The notes under the pieces: generated by a model
Told to the model about the DNA's origin: nothing
The model's input: only the letters and a program-made list of their open reading frames with translations
Database searches by the model: none
Program-made: the position numbers and the translations under genes
Shown: positions 33,413 through 44,426 of the stretch, piece by piece
Position numbering within the stretch: position 1 is the first letter of the stretch
Layout of the letters: the number at the start of each line of letters is the position of its first letter
NCBI GenBank assembly: GCA_001312505.1
Contig: BBDW01000007.1
Span: forward strand, 62,001-126,000
Length of the DNA: 64,000 nucleotides
Direction of reading: 5' to 3'
Source: Mediterraneibacter faecis JCM 15917
GTDB taxonomy: Bacteria > Bacillota > Clostridia > Lachnospirales > Lachnospiraceae

Positions 33413-36241
33413 TTACCATCGTCCAAATCCATAGAAATGGCTCTGCCAGTATGGGGGGGAATTGATGGACGTATACTGCACCGGATGTCCACAATGGATC
33501 ATCTGACCATTGCCTACATAGATTCCGATATGCGTTACCGGCTCCCCCCTGCGTCGTAAGTTCCAGTAAAGAAGATCAAATCTCCCGGCTGTGCCTCCGA
33601 CTGGGATACTGGTGTACAAATGTTGTACAGTCCCTGTGCTGTTAGTCTTCCTGTATTCCTTACACCAGAGTTTGTCAGACAGTAGCTTACAAATCCGGAA
33701 CAATCGAATCCACTTGGGGAATATCCACCCCCCCACACATACGGTGTTCCGAGATATCTCGCTGCTTCATTTAACAAACGCTGTGCTGCTTCACTGGTAT
33801 ATTCATTGCCGCCAAAGCCTGCTCCTTCTCCAGTTTCCAGATAAAAGATCGGGTTTAACCGCTCTCCATTTTTCAGAAGTTCAATATGAAGATGGCTTCC
33901 TGTGGAATTTCCAGTATTTCCTACAAGACCTATCTCATCACCTTTCGTGACGGATGCTCCTGCAGATACACTCCGGCTGCTTAAATGTGCATACCGTAGT
34001 TCATAGCCTTTACTGTCCTTGATTACAACATAATTGCCATAGCTGTCGTTATAAGCAGAAGTTGTAACTGTTCCTGTCAGTCCTGCCATCACTTTTGTTC
34101 CTTCCGGTGCCCCCCGATATCCATGCCATTGTGTAACTGATTAGCTCCAGAAATCGGGTGAATCCTGTATCCATAATAGCTGGTCACACTGGAATACCAG
34201 TTAAAATCAACCGGTGTCGCAAACATCTGCAAGTTGCCTTTTGTATCGTTGTAGGCACTGAACAGTTCTTTCTGGAAAAATCCCAGCCTGTCCTGACAGA
34301 TCGACATCAGATTTCCGCTGTTTAAGGTGACATTCAGCACATCTACATCTCTTGTCCTGGTCACTTCCACTTCCTGGCTTCCATTATCATCTGCCAGATA
34401 GCATTCCCAGGTCTTATGACCATGTGCGGATGCTGCCGCATGACTGTCATAATAGACATCAAATTGTACACCGTATCTTGCGAAAGCTCCGGTATCTTCT
34501 ACCGTATATTCGACACCATTCATGACCACCTTTGTTCCCATTGGAACAAACGGATTGGAAGCATCTACTGCTAAGGTATGATTGGCTGTTGGATATGCTC
34601 CACTGGCAGTCGGTCCTCCACTCCAAATACCACAACAGATTGGACAGTTACAATATCCGCTTGTTACAACCTGTCCCAACGATTCTCCAACTCTTACTGT
34701 TGCTGTCTCTGTCACAGTTTCATTGACTGCTTCAGTAGTCAGATGATATTGCTCTGCAAACAATGCATCCAGTTCAGGCTTGACCTGTTCAAAAGTAAAC
34801 TCCTCATACTTTGCTGACAGATAACTGATTAGGATAAACGGATCATGCTCAATAGGTCCGATGTTATATCGGTATTCCTCATGTCCCGGTTCTTCAGACT
34901 CCATGTTGTTAATCCGCTCCTGCAGATTAGCTTCCAGCTGTGTATAATACAGTTCCGCTTCCCGGATTGCTTGATCCGATGACAGATAACTGGTTCCCGT
35001 GTAAGTGATCACATTTTGTAAAAACACTGCAGAGCATGACGTGACATTCGTTATAATCAGAAACATCAATCCGATCAGAACTGCCACACTGATATACACC
35101 TTCCGGTTTTCTTTAAAGAAGTTGGTGACTTTGCCGCCAATCTTCTTGATATAATCAATCGTACCTTTTGTAGCTGTACCTACGGTCTGTTCACTTCGCT
35201 TTGCTTTGGCATAATCCCGTTTGATCTGTTGCTTCTGAATCTGTTTTTTTAGCTTCTTCTGCTCCTGACGGGCTGCCGCCTGTGTCTGTTTCTCTGCCTG
35301 TCTCTCCAGTCTGCTTCTCTTTCTGGAAGCCCTCTGTTTCCTTCGTCTAGCACTTCTCTGTTCCAGCCGGTAAATACCTTCGCAGCCTTCTTCCAACTTA
35401 TGGGCACCTTCTACTGCCGCATTATCGTCTTCATTTTTACTGATCTCACGGTGCAATGCTGCGGAAGTTGCACTTCCTGCTTTCTTAACAACAAAAGCTT
35501 TTTCTGTTTCACAGATTCCCCCCTTCGCCAAACTTCAGGCGGGATTTCTTCTTTCCAGAACCCTCTCCTTCATTTGCCTGATAAACCTGTGCCTTCTTGG
35601 AATGCTGCTTTGCTTCCTTTTTCTTTCTTGCTTCCTCATAAGAAAACTTTTTGGCTTTTTCCTTCTGTTTCTGATGACGGAAATTGACTCCATCCGTATC
35701 CATCTGGTTCAATTTCTCCATATCTTTGTCATTTTTCACAGAAGCACCAGTCTCTTCATAAGCAAATTTCAGACGCTGTTTCTGCTTTGGTTTCTTACTT
35801 CCACCATTCTTCTTACTCCGGCTGTCTCCTCTGTTTTCTGAAAGATCCGCACGTTTTTCTTTCAGTCTCCCTGACTGGCTGGCTTCGGATTTTTCCGCAA
35901 ATCTTGATTCTTTTCTGTTCTCAGCACGGATTCTTTTCCGGTTTTGTTGCTTTCTATTTTGTCCAAAATCCTCACTTTGGTTCTCCGTTCGCATCAGTTC
36001 CGGTGCATCCCTGGATTTTTGCACAGAGGGACGGATATTTTTCCCACTCCGCTTAGACTGGCGGGGAGACTTATCCACAAGGTTTTCTGCTTTTTCCCCC
36101 CTGTTTTATTCCCATCTGCACATCACTGGCACGGTTACTGACACGAACAGAAGATTTATCCGTCAGGTTTTCTTCCACCAGACCATCTTTGGTCATCTTC
36201 TGGACCTTCTTATCCCTGACTTTCATTCTCTGTTCTGCCAC
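33413..36241 (-). CDS. CD1108-like transfer protein with 3D, M23 peptidase and NlpC/P60 domains, ~940 aa
   Basis: A long Lys/Arg/Gln-rich cytoplasmic N-terminus, one membrane helix near residue 394 (VYISVAVLIGLMFLIITNV), a 3D domain (ASGAYPTANHTLAVD, VEDTGAFARYGVQFDVY), an M23 peptidase domain (LHNGMDIG, GSHLHIELLKNG) and a C-terminal NlpC/P60 domain (GFDCSGFVSYCL, THIGIYVGNGQMIHCG). It would open peptidoglycan for the conjugation channel. Four runs break it: 36096-36101, 35518-35523, 34110-34115 and 33544-33549. Correcting them joins KTGEKAENL, MDIGAPEGTKVMAG and YDAGEPVTHIG. GTG 36241 follows AAGGAGGAGTAATCA. Confidence 0.82.
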
Positions 36242-36244
36242 TGA

Positions 36245-36355
36245 TTACTCCTCCTTCTTCGGATACCCTTTCCCTGCCTGTAATAAACAGAGAAAAGCGA
36301 TGCCAAATACAGCACCGCCACTAAAAGTTAATACATATGAAATTGCTCGTAACAT
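36245..36355 (-). CDS. DUF3789-like mini membrane protein, 36 aa
   Basis: Reads MLRAISYVLTFSGGAVFGIA, then FLCLLQAGKGYPKKEE: one membrane helix with a charged tail. ATG 36355 follows AAAGGAG. It sits between virB4 and the hydrolase gene, the usual place of DUF3789 proteins in these ICEs. Its stop overlaps the ribosome site of the next gene. Confidence 0.75.
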   Translation of the reverse strand: MLRAISYVLTFSGGAVFGIAFLCLLQAGKGYPKKEE

Positions 36356-36371
36356 TGTCTTCTCCTTTGAT

Positions 36372-38834
36372 TTAACCTGCTTCGGAAGTTTCCTCCAAGC
36401 GGGTTGTCATGATTTTATAGAGGGAATTCTTCGGGAATCTGTCTACGAATGGAATAATGACATTTCCATAGAACAGAAGTCCTTCCCCCCCCTCATTACT
36501 GTTGGTTACATAGGACAGCTGGGTTGGTGAGATATTCAGCTGTTTTGCAAGAATCTGCCGGTCACCGGAAGCCTGGTTGAGCATATAAATAAAATCTGAA
36601 TTTTCAAATATATTCTCTATCTCCCTGGAAGACAACAAATCCTTAATATTCTGGGTGATACCAGTTGGAATACCACCCCCCCATTTACGAAATCTCTTCC
36701 AGATTTCCACACTATAAGCTGCAGTCTGCTCTTCCTTCAAAAGAAGATGGAACTCATCCACATAGTATCTGGTGGACTTATGGGCAGAACGGTTCATCGT
36801 TACCCTGTTCCAGACCTGATCCTGGATTACGAGCATCCCAATCTTTTTCAGCTGTTTGCCAAGTTCTTTGATGTCAAAGCAGACAATACGGTTATTGATA
36901 TCCACGTTCGTCTGATGGTTAAATACATTCAAAGAACCTGTAACATAGATCTCCAATGAAGTGGCCAGTCGCTGTGCTTCTGGCTCTTCCTGTTTTCTCA
37001 GAAGGTTGTATAAGTCCTCCAGGATTGGCATCTTCTCCGGTATTGGATCGGCAAGGTATTCCTGATATACTAACCGAACACAACGGTCAATAATCGTTTT
37101 TTCTACCGGCTCCAGTCCATTCTTTCCACCAACAATCAACTCACACAGAGATAAAATAAAATCTGCTTTTAATGACAGCGGATTGTCTTCCTCGGAATAA
37201 TTCAGGTTCAGATCCATCGGATTGATATACTGGTCAGATACCGGTGAAACCCGAACCACCTGTCCATGCAGCGCCTGCACAAGTGCGAATACTCGGCTTC
37301 TGGATCGCAGACAATGATATCGTCTTCCGTAATCAGAAAACAGTTCGTAATTTCCCTCTTTGCTGAAAATGACTTACCAGAACCTGGTGTACCAAGAATC
37401 AGTCCATTTGGGTTCTTCAGGCGTTTCCGATCAACCATGATCATGTTATTGGATAACGCATTCAATCCATAATAAAGAGCTTCCCCCTTCCTGAAACAGT
37501 TCCTGTGTCGTAAATGGCACAAAGATTGCGGTTGATGATGTGGTAAGCCCTCTCTGAATTTCAATTCGATTGACTCCAAGCGGAATACAGGACATGAGTG
37601 CTGCTTCCTGCTGATAATCCAGCTGTTTTAAGGAACAGTTATATTTCTGTGCGATTCCCTGTACCTGGAAAATATTATTATCCAGCTTCTGACGCTTCTT
37701 TGCGGTATTCATAACCAGAACCGTCACAAGAAACATTCGCTCATTTCTGGACTGCAGATCTTCCAGCAGGTTCTTCGCTTCTTCTCCATAAGTCACAAGG
37801 TCCGATGGAAGCACGTCCATATCATAACCGGAACGTACCGCTCGTTTCTGCTCTTCGATCTTCATCTTATCCAAATCTGAAATCTTGCTCTTGATCATCT
37901 TGATCGCTGAACTCTGGTCAATAGACTGGATATGGATGTTGACATTAATACTGTCATCTACATCCAGAAAATCTGCAAGCATCCGGTCTGTCAGCTCCGG
38001 TGCAAGAATCTGCAGGTAACTTACACTTCCCATCGTTCTTCCCATCAAAAATGTCTGATTCTTGGAAAAGTTAAAGGAAGTCGGTGCAATAAAATCTTTG
38101 GTCTTTAATCCGGTTTCTGGTAGCATCCTGTACTGGAACTTAAATGGTTCGATCCGATCCTGGTTGAACACATGATACATAATCTCCAGCCTTTCCAGTC
38201 CATTCAAAGAATGTGCCTGTGCTCCCAGAACCTTAAAGTTATTTAAGATATCTGTTTCGATTCTTTCAAGCCTTGGTCTTGCTACCTTCAGACTTTCTGC
38301 TTCGATTCCAAAAGTGATATATTTCGTCTTTACCAGACCATTATTTCCCTTGGAAAGCTGATTTTTCAGCATAGTACGGTACTCTTCACGAATGGCATTG
38401 AAGTCATCGTTCTGATCCGGAATGTCAATGCTTTTCTCAAATTCTGCCACATCCACCTGCTGATTGATAAAGGACAGCTGCACACTGATGGAAGAATCAA
38501 AGTAATTTAAGAAATCACAGTAATTCTCAAATATCGTGGTCTTATCCTCGTTTAAAGCAAGCTGATAATTGATGTCGTAAAACTGAATCGTCTTGGAGAA
38601 AAAGGTCTTTGTCACCTGGCAGATACCATCCTGCAGCATCCGAATATACGGAATACTCTGCTGTGCAGTTGTAGGAATACTTTTCTGTTTCCTGCGATCC
38701 CGCTCCTGTTTCTTCCTACGCTTTTCCTGTTCTCTTTCTTTTCTGCTTTTTTTGTTTCTTCTTTCCTGACGGTTTCTTTTTTCCGCCAGGGACAGACGCT
38801 CCTGCTGAGCCTCCTGCTTTGTCTTTTTTGCCAT
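36372..38834 (-). CDS. virB4: VirB4-family conjugation ATPase
   Basis: About 820 residues. It powers the type IV secretion system. N-terminal VirB4 region (SIPTTAQQSIPYIRMLQDGI), Walker A GTPGSGKSFSAKRE, Walker B region DDIIVCDPEAEYSHL and a later WKRFRKWGGGIPTGITQN with FENSDFIYMLNQ. The part carrying Walker A is shifted out of frame by a five-base run at 37483-37487 and a missing G near 37280; correcting both joins FQEGEALYYGLNA and EYSHLVQALHGQVV. The eight-C run 36485-36492 and seven-C run 36676-36682 add one Gly each. ATG 38834 has GGAGGG eight bases upstream. Confidence 0.88.
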
Positions 38835-39180
38835 CCGGCACACCCTCCTTTTTTACAAGGGTGGAAATCTCCTGATAAAAATTTTCTGTCTTATATGGTC
38901 TTACTGCCGGACAGATAAACTTCTGTCGAATGATATTTGCCACCACTTTTTCAAAGGGAAGCCCGTCTTTTTCATACATTGCCATGAAGAAAAACGGAAG
39001 CATGACCGTTACCATCAAAATGGCAGCGATACTGGAACCGATTAGTTTTCTCATGAACAGATAAAACGGAATTCCCACAACTGCGGCAAGTGAAAAGAAA
39101 ATCAACTGCCGCTTTGTCAGATTTAACGCTACTTTTGTTTTGACCTTGGTAAGGTCTTTTGGTACTGGTACATACGCCAT
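38716..39180 (-). CDS. PrgI-family membrane protein of the conjugation channel
   Basis: MAYVPVPKDLTKVKTKVALN is the PrgI start; two membrane helices follow (LIFFSLAAVVGIPFYLFM and SIAAILMVTVMLPFFFMAMY). The family sits between TrbL and VirB4 genes and is an inner-membrane part of Gram-positive transfer channels. As read, the basic tail overlaps virB4 by ~119 bases, longer than usual; an indel before the stop could explain it. Confidence 0.8.
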   Translation of the reverse strand: MAYVPVPKDLTKVKTKVALNLTKRQLIFFSLAAVVGIPFYLFMRKLIGSSIAAILMVTVMLPFFFMAMYEKDGLPFEKVVANIIRQKFICPAVRPYKTENFYQEISTLVKKEGVPDGKKDKAGGSAGASVPGGKKKPSGKKKQKKQKRKRTGKA

Positions 39181-39203
39181 GGTATGCGCTCCTTTCCTGC
39201 CCG

Positions 39204-40078
39204 TTAGTGGGCATTGAATATCGATTTGCTAAGCTTCCGGTCTTGAATAATGAAAATGCAAGAATCACGGTATAAGCCGCTACTGAAAACATTGCTGCAT
39301 GAAGGTCACTGGATATGGTCATTGCATTTACTAAAACTGCATAAATTCCCACACAGACCATCATGAAGAATCCCTGAAATGCCAGTGCGAACAAGCCTTT
39401 TAAATAGTTGTTTCCGATATTGCCCCCCCATTCCTTATTGGTCATGGTGGCAAACGGAATTGGTGCTATGGAAGTATAAAGGTAAATCTCTATCATTCTT
39501 CCGTACAAAATAACGGTTATGATGATCGACAGAATCCGCATGGTAATACTGATCAGCAGCGTTTCCATGGATAGCAGGAACAAATCCCCTAACTCCATAT
39601 CCTCCAGGGCATCCACAATTCGTGTAATTGCTTCTGTTGCATCCACCGCAGTGTTTCCTGATATCACCCCGGCGGCATTGTTGACCACATGCTGGCCAAC
39701 GTCAAAGACCGCCATCGTGATATTGAACGTATTTGTCACCAGATAAATGGCTACATACGCTTTGAAGATCCAGAGAAAAATATTGTAAGTCTCAAATTCA
39801 TGGAAATTGTTTTTCTGTGTTACCATCGTGATCAATTCATAGCACAGGACAAAGGTGATGATCAGTCCCGCAATGGGGGGGACGATCACCGTTTGGGATA
39901 TATTCTGGATCAGATTAAAAATCCCTGCATTCCATCCCTGCGGTGTCTGTCCCACCTGCCCGGCTATGGTTCCCACCTGCTCATTGACAGACGTGAACAT
40001 GTTATCCAAACATGACTTGATAAGTCCAATCAGGATATCCTTTATCGCTTCCGTAATTCTCTCAATGATGGTGTTCAT
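39204..40078 (-). CDS. TrbL/VirB6-like membrane protein of the conjugation channel
   Basis: About 291 residues with many membrane segments (VPPIAGLIITFVLCYELITM, IFLWIFKAYVAIYLV, YLKGLFALAFQGFFMMVCVG). Typical VirB6-like protein placed between Maff-2 and PrgI. As read, the frame runs on past 39204 into PrgI; restoring one A near 39229 (three A to four) ends the protein at KSIFNAH with TAA at 39204-39206, the ending I expect for this family. Runs at 39423-39429 and 39875-39881 add one Gly and one Pro. Confidence 0.78.
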
Positions 40079-40090
40079 CTACCACTCCTC

Positions 40091-40168
40091 TTAAGAGAAC
40101 AATGTTGCCAGCTGTGGAATCAGGGTAGTTCCCAGCAGCATGATTCCGGCACCAGCCATCAGCTGTTT
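40091..40168 (-). pseudogene. 3' part of the maff-2 gene, split by the inserted IME
   Basis: Reads KQLMAGAGIMLLGTTLIPQL, then ATLFS and a stop, which is the C-terminal half of Maff-2-type small membrane proteins of these ICEs. Its N-terminal half is at 50639-50800, on the other side of the inserted element. Joining the two across the 15-base repeat rebuilds a complete ~70-residue protein. Confidence 0.85.
40154..40168. repeat. Left attachment repeat of the IME
   Basis: AGCCATCAGCTGTTT, matching the right copy at 14 of 15 bases. On the minus strand it codes for KQLMA of Maff-2. The crossover dinucleotide is presumably within the shared segment. Confidence 0.8.
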
Positions 40169-40255
40169 CATACCAAAATAGGTGTAAAACTCTGCTCGAT
40201 GGCGGGCGGCGGCGTGTCAAGAAATTTATGGAATTTTTTTAGAACCGCCCCCGGC

Positions 40256-40282
40256 GGAACAGGTCAGGCCGTGACCTGTTCC
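40256..40282. repeat. Perfect inverted repeat at the recombinase 3' end
   Basis: GGAACAGGTCA / TGACCTGTTCC, 11-base arms with a 5-base loop, overlapping the recombinase stop. Possible recombinase-binding site or transcription end; no T-run directly follows on the minus strand. Confidence 0.5.
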
Positions 40283-41940
40283 ACCTCCGGGATGGGTTTG
40301 AGATTAAAATGAATTTCAATAGAAATGTGTCGTGTCTTATCGCTGTCGATGTGTTCATGGACAACGATTTCTTTAATCAGACGGTTGAGGGTGGCAGCGT
40401 CCAGCTCCGTGATGTCGGCGTATTCCTGAATGGCGTCCACCCATTGCTTGGCGTCCACGGCAAGGCGGATTTCATCAGCCAGCTTCCTGCGCCCCTGTTC
40501 AACCGTTCCTTTAGTTCAGCCTGTTCCTTCTGCGTCTTATCCAGCATGAGATTGAAGTTTGCTTCGCTGATACGTCCGGCAACCATGTCCTCATAGAGCC
40601 GCAGCACCATTTTTTCCAGTACCTCAATCCGTTCCTCGTGCTTCGTCAGGGAACGCTCCAACGCTTCCCGCTGGCCTTTCTGCTCGGCTTCACAGGTGTT
40701 GGTAAGCCGTCCGGCAACAGCTTCCCCGTCCATCAGGGCGGCCTTCGCACATTCCCGGATTTGTTCAGCACAAGGCGGTAAAGGGTTTCGTACTCCACAC
40801 GGTGCTGGGTACAGTGCTGTTTCCCATAGGCATTATAGGTCTTACAGGAATAAATCTGCTTCGGGTGCTTGTCGTTGGTGTAGCGGATAGTCAGTGATTT
40901 CCCACACTCGCCACATTTGAGAAGCCCCCCCGCAAACAGGCTGATTTCCCCGGTCTGGCGGGAACGCTGCCGGGATTTCAGCTTGTCCTGCACGATGTCA
41001 AAGCTCTTGCGGTCAACAATCGGCTCATGCCGTTCCTCCACCACAATCCAGTCCTGCGGCTTTTTTTCCCCCCGATGGTGCCGATTTTGAAGCGGTAGTC
41101 CTTCTTCTGGGAAGCGATAGCCCCGGTATAGACGGGATTCATCAGGATGTCCTTGATTACCGAAAAATCCCACATATACCGCCCGTTTACCGGGTCTTTC
41201 TTTTCCCATTTAGTGCGGACATTGCGGAAGCCCCGTTCCCGGTTCCACCATGTAGGGCAAGGCACCTTCTGTTCTTCCAGCCTGCGCCGGATAAAGTTCG
41301 GGCCGTGTCCTTCCAGCGCCCAGCGGAAGATTTGCCGGACAATGGGGGCGGTTTCCTCGTCCACCAGCAGATGGTTTTTGTCCTCCGGGTCTTTCTGATA
41401 CCCGAAAGGGGCGATACAGCCGGTAAACTGGCCTTGCTGGGCTTTCAGAAGGTAAGAGGAATGTACCTTCTTGGAAATATCCTTGCTGTACATCTCGTTG
41501 AGGATGTTCTTGAACGGCGCAATGTCGTTATTCTCCCGCATGGTGTCGATACCGTCATTCATGGCGATATAGCGGACGCCGTGGCGGGGAAAGAAGTCCT
41601 CAATGAGTGTGCCGGTCTGCAAATAATTTCTGCCCAACCTCGATAAATCTTTCGTTATGACAAGGTTTATCTGCCTGCGCTCGATGGCTTTGAGCATCCG
41701 TTTCAGGTCGGGGGGGCGCTCCATGTTCAGCCCCCCCGTGTAGCCATCGTCCTGATAGACTGCCACAACCTCCCATCCCTGCTTTTCGCAGTATTTTTCC
41801 AGCATATCCCGCTGGTTGGCAATACTGGCGCTCTCCCCCCCGTCAAGGTCATCGTCTTTGGAAAGCCTGCAATAGATGGCTGCCCGGAAGCTGCCTGCCA
41901 GTATTGCGTCCATGTCTGTATATTCATATCCGTTCATCAT
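40264..41940 (-). CDS. Large serine recombinase of the IME (TnpX/TndX type)
   Basis: About 555 residues. The resolvase domain has the catalytic Ser in AAIYCRLSKDD, then GESASIANQRDML and the Arg in ITKDLSRLGRNYLQTG. The recombinase domain (GCIAPFGYQKDPEDKNHL), a zinc ribbon (LLKCGECGKSLTIR with YSCKTY), and a C-terminal coiled coil (LEKMVLRLYEDMVAGRISE) follow. It would integrate and excise the element at maff-2. Indels at 41068-41073, near 40760 (AAAA read as AAA) and near 40495 split it; runs at 40925, 41710, 41731 and 41835 add single Gly or Pro residues. The start MMNGYEYTDMD is as in relatives. Confidence 0.88.
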
Positions 41941-41946
41941 AACCGT

Positions 41947-42144
41947 TTACCCGCACAATCCAGACGGAACACGGTTCTTCTGAACCTCATCCTTATTATA
42001 CTCTAAATCTTGTGTTTTCGCAAGATTTTCTTTGCTGGTATTCTGCCCATATTTTTGGGCAATCAGGCTCACAAAGACGTCTGTGGCGTCCAGTTCGCCG
42101 TCAAAAACTGTGGTAACATGAATCTCTGTTTTCGTTTTTGCCAT
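41947..42144 (-). CDS. Small conserved protein upstream of the recombinase, 65 aa
   Basis: MAKTKTEIHVTTVFDGELDA then TDVFVSLIAQKYGQ. Ends six bases before the recombinase start, so probably co-expressed. It resembles the small proteins commonly placed next to large serine recombinases in Clostridial IMEs. No function is known to me. Confidence 0.65.
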   Translation of the reverse strand: MAKTKTEIHVTTVFDGELDATDVFVSLIAQKYGQNTSKENLAKTQDLEYNKDEVQKNRVPSGLCG

Positions 42145-42189
42145 AGGCAGTTATCCTCCATAATAGAATAAGCCAGACAAGGAGAAGGT

Positions 42190-42374
42190 CGGCAACGAAG
42201 TCCGGCAACGGGCTTCAAAAAACCTGAAAACTATCTCTGTCTGGCAGTTTGGCTCTTATTTTTATTTTCTTTTATTTTTCTGTTGTTTTGGTTGCTGATA
42301 AGGGGGAAAAGCCCGCAGTTACGGGGGGTTTCCCGGCAACGGCTCGGCAACGGGAGTGCAACAGGGTCGGCAAC
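42190..42374. repeat. Five iteron-like copies of CGGCAAC(G)
   Basis: Copies start at 42190, 42203, 42334, 42345 and 42368, all in the same orientation, in the noncoding stretch between the primase/VirE gene and the small recombinase-linked gene. Such clustered direct repeats are typical of replication origins or protein-binding arrays. Confidence 0.5.
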
Positions 42375-42386
42375 CGGCTGCATTTT

Positions 42387-44362
42387 TCAGAAGGGAAGCT
42401 CCATCTGTTCCGTGACTTCCTCAAATCCTTCCGGGATTTTTTCAGCTCCGTTGCTGATGTCCGTTGCTTTCGTTTCACGCTCCCAGCCCTTTTGCCTGCC
42501 GTATTCCGGGAACACACGGGGGGGGTTGGAAAAGTAATTCCAGCCCGTCACGCAATGGTTCATGATGTCGTTGACTTCCCGGATTTCCCATTGCTTCGGC
42601 TCGTCAAAGGGGGGGTGGTTCAGGGCTTCCTTGAAAAGCTGCTTGGAACACACCATGCCGCCGGTATAGCGGTCAAGGTATGCCTGTATCATCCCGGCCT
42701 TGGTGTCCTCCGGCATGAAATCCCGCTGGTGTTCTTTGAGATAGCGCACCATTTCCGGCTGAAAGACAGCTTAAAATCCCCCCCGCTGCGGTAAACCGTC
42801 ATGGCTTCTGCCCAGACCTGTGCAAGATAGGCTCTGGAAGCGGCTTCGTCCTCCAAAATGTGAACCTCGGCCTGTTCCGGGTACACCATGACCGGCAGGA
42901 AGCGCCGGTTGCCGGAACGGTCAAGGGGCAGGAAGTCAAGGGCATTGGAAGTGCCGCCGAACACACATTGCCGCAGCCTGTCCTCCGGGTGGGTTTCGTA
43001 TGGGATTTTATAGACCTCCTTCTGTCGGCTTAAAAATGACTTGATTTCCTCAATGCTCTTGGCATTGGCGGTGGCAATCATCTCCGACATCTCGATAATC
43101 CAGTGGCCTTGCAGCTTGCGGTACACGTTATCATCATCCAGCTTCCGCAAATCATCGGAAAACCACTCGTCTTTTACTGCCAGCAGCCGGAAAAAGGTGG
43201 ATTTCCCGGCTCCCTGACCGCCCACCAGACAGAGCATGACTTCAAATTTACAGCCGGGGGGGCAAAATGCCCGGTGGATGGCTCCCAGCAGGAACAGCCG
43301 CAGGGCTTCATAGGTGTACTGGTCGGTGTCGGCTCCCAGAAAGTGGCGCAGGCAATAGCGGATACGCTCCTGCCCATCCCATGAAAGGCCGTTCAGGTAG
43401 TCCCGGACGGGGGGGTGGTAGCCGTTTTCATTGGCAACAATCCCGATGGCGGCGGTAATCTTTTTCTCACTGGTAAGCCCATAGGTTTCTTCCAGATACA
43501 GGAGCAGATAGTTCATATCCGTGTCCGTGATGGCGGTGCCGATGCGGTGGTAGCCGATGGGCTTTACAATGTCCACTCGCTCGGTCAGCAGATTTTTTGC
43601 GATTGCCCCCCCGGAAAGCAGCGGGTCATTCTGAAAGACGGTCAGGCAGTTGCGGATACTGTTGCGGACGCTGCCTTTCTCGGTGCTTTCCAGCATGGCC
43701 TTTACTTCCTCAATGCTCCGGGGGCGGGGGCTGCTTCTTGTATGGTCTGTTCTGCGGCCTGCCGTATCTTGGGCGGCAAGCTCTGCCATTCGTCTTTCAA
43801 GATTGCTCACTTCCTTTCCATAGTCAACGATAAGGACTGCCCGTTCCTCCATATCCGGGGGAGAGCAGCACATCCAGCAGATATTCCACATGGGATTGCT
43901 TCTGCAAGGCTTCCACAAAAAGCGGGTGCCATGCTTCTTCCGGCATCTTAGGGGGCATAGTCCCGTTTCCAGCGGCGCAGAAGATGGTAATAATCGGACA
44001 GCACCCGGAAGCAGTAACGCTCCATGCGGCAAAACCGCTGTTCCGGGGTTTCCTGCCGGGGGTTTGGGTTTTCTCCTGCCGGGTGGTTCCCTGTCCTCAT
44101 AGGGGATGGAGAACTCCTGCGCCAGCATGAGGGCGGCTTCCTTCGGACTGACAGCTTCCAGACGGGAAACAAAGTCAATCACATCCCCGTCTGCCTGACA
44201 GCCGAAACAGTGAAAGCGCCGGTCAACCTTCATGCTGGGGGGGTTTTTATCAGCATGGAAGGGGGGGCAGACACACATCCCGTTTCGTCCCACCCGGATT
44301 CCAAAATGCTCCGCAGCCTGCCGGGTGGTAACAGACTGCTTGACAGCTTTAAATACATTCAA
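42387..44362 (-). CDS. Primase/VirE-type protein: CHC2 zinc finger fused to a P-loop helicase-like domain
   Basis: About 657 residues. The N-terminal zinc finger reads CVCPPFHADKNPPSMKVD with HCFGCQADGDVIDFV; two seven-G runs (44237-44243, 44261-44267) each add a Pro to the canonical CPFHADKNPSM. The C-terminal half is the VirE/primase ATPase: CLVGGQGAGKSTFFRLLA, GHWIIEMSEMI, VFGGTSNALDFLPLDRSGNR. It may prime or unwind IME DNA during replication. The start is TTG 44362 behind AGGAGG. Frame breaks near 44090, 43950, 43857-43861 and 42755 are all one-base run errors; correcting them gives KMPEEAWHPLFVEAL and FQPEMVRYLKEHQ. Confidence 0.8.
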
Positions 44363-44426
44363 ATAAATCCTCCTGAAAATAAGAAAAGCGCCTGTCATTC
44401 TCGAAAAAGAAAATAGCAAGCGCCTA

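Noticed and set aside
35509-36078. Separate basic protein beside the cell-wall hydrolase
   Set aside because: It joins the hydrolase N-terminus once the runs at 36096 and 35518 are corrected, and related ICEs have one long gene here.
42190-42374. CRISPR array
   Set aside because: The CGGCAACG copies are too short and too irregularly spaced, and no cas gene is present.
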